A DNA stretch of 64,000 bases, taken from assembly GCF_900142935.1 (NCBI RefSeq), contig NZ_FSRS01000001.1:816001-880000 (forward strand). The letters run 5' to 3'. Under the pieces are notes generated by a model. It had not been told where the DNA came from. It saw only the letters and a program-made list of their open reading frames with translations, and ran no database searches. Within the stretch, counting starts at the first letter, position 1. Every line of letters starts with the position of its first letter. The DNA is from Rhodovulum sp. ES.010. GTDB lineage: Bacteria > Pseudomonadota > Alphaproteobacteria > Rhodobacterales > Rhodobacteraceae. The position numbers were made by a program, and so were the translations under genes. Below, in pieces: positions 63,464-64,000 of this stretch.

Positions 63464-64000
63464 TCAGCCGCCGCAATAGGGCTGGGCGCGGGTCCAGGCG
63501 GCGATCTCGGCGCGTTTCGAGGCCACGGTCATCGGCCCCCAGTCGGCCGCCACGCCGCCCCCGCCCGCGGCCACCACCCCGTCGCGGGGGACGGTGCGCG
63601 CCGCGATCCGGATCGCGCATCCAATGTTGGCCGCGCCATCCTTCAGCGCCTCGCCGCTTTGCGCCGCGCAGCCATATCCCCGTGCGGTCGCCGGGGCGAT
63701 CTGCATCAGCCCGAACCAGCGCCCGCCGCCGCCGACGGCCTCGGGGTTCCAGGTGCTTTCGTGCTTTGCGAGGGCCGAGAACAGCCCCGCCCAGAAAGCC
63801 CGCCGTTGCCGCAGGTCGGCCTGCGCATAGGTCGGGCACCAGTTCGCGATATCGGCCGGCACCGTCTCGGCGAGCGGTGCGCCCTGGGCGCGCAGCGCGG
63901 CCAGGCTCGCCTCGGTCCAGCGCGGCGCCTCGGGCCTGTGGTCCCAGCGCATCGTGGGAAGCCCGGAGGTGCTGATCTGGGCGCGCCCGGGCGGCTCGGC
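63464..64000 (-). CDS. Lytic transglycosylase (SLT domain), cut by window end
   Basis: This is the C-terminal ~178 residues of a soluble-lytic-transglycosylase-like protein; the frame remains open to the window edge, so the N-terminus is missing. The SLT domain has the catalytic Glu in LAKHESTWNPEAVGGGGRW and the LMQIAPATARGYG motif. Cysteines near the C-terminus may form a disulfide in the periplasm. It is upstream of the ABC ATPase gene. Confidence 0.87.
   Translation of the reverse strand, partial: AEPPGRAQISTSGLPTMRWDHRPEAPRWTEASLAALRAQGAPLAETVPADIANWCPTYAQADLRQRRAFWAGLFSALAKHESTWNPEAVGGGGRWFGLMQIAPATARGYGCAAQSGEALKDGAANIGCAIRIAARTVPRDGVVAAGGGGVAADWGPMTVASKRAEIAAWTRAQPYCGG

Overview
The window is a dense, GC-rich stretch of chromosome that reads as Rhodobacteraceae (Alphaproteobacteria, Rhodobacterales). 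The pointers are: a dusB(nifR3)-ntrB-ntrC-ntrY order with an NtrC that lacks the sigma-54 loop; a fused ispDF; a ChpT phosphotransferase beside a CtrA-type site; olsBA for ornithine lipids; an L21 with an Ala/Lys-rich tail and helix-hairpin-helix end; VPLPA-type C-terminal sorting signals; and a zwf-pgl-pgi operon. No plasmid, phage, IS or CRISPR signature was seen. Most of it is ordinary core genome.

Layout. 1-4.8 kb: nitrogen regulation (ntrY partial, ntrC, ntrB, dusB), all leftward. 4.9-7.1 kb: ispDF-pgpA-cinA, coupled by start/stop overlaps. 7.1-11.8 kb: MmgE/PrpD protein, RatA/Coq10-like protein, hpt, a possible micro-ORF coupled to an EamA exporter, then rplM-rpsI. 11.8-13.0 kb: a decayed, frameshifted VPLPA-CTERM gene. 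13.1-16.0 kb: speDE, a DUF3008 protein, a thioesterase and an enoyl-CoA hydratase. 16.0-20.1 kb: two tiny membrane proteins, M32 carboxypeptidase, a heme-A-synthase-like protein that has lost its N-half Glu/His pair, and trmJ. 20.2-23.5 kb: ThiE-like protein, olsBA with a consensus CtrA site upstream, DUF3553, chpT. 23.6-30.2 kb: rplU-rpmA-GNAT-GNAT-obgE-proB-proA and a DUF2059 protein. 30.4-33.9 kb: tRNA-Ser(CGA), J-domain protein, cyclase/CMD/quinone-oxidoreductase group, aroQ.

34.1-42.9 kb is the most interesting accessory block. A seven-gene leftward unit (N-formylglutamate-amidohydrolase-like, TRAP dctQ-dctM-dctP, glutamine-synthetase-like ligase, aldehyde dehydrogenase, iron alcohol dehydrogenase) lies divergent from an RpiR-type regulator. 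Together it reads as import of an amino alcohol or amine, gamma-glutamylation, two oxidations and release of glutamate.

43.1-64 kb: outer-membrane barrel protein, rlmE, a Ppx/GppA phosphatase, an intact VPLPP-CTERM protein, a corrinoid C1-transfer module (PF13769 protein, MetF-like, MtrH-like methyltransferase, RACo-like activator) without its corrinoid protein, tRNA-Gly(CCC), zwf-pgl-pgi, HNH, VOC and acyltransferase genes, pepN, a photolyase/cryptochrome, an ABC ATPase and a lytic transglycosylase cut by the window end.

A short repeat (GGAGTATT...CCAAGAAGAAG) occurs three times, each time just downstream of a gene and behind a hairpin, in the same orientation as that gene. It looks like a lineage-specific terminator-type element.
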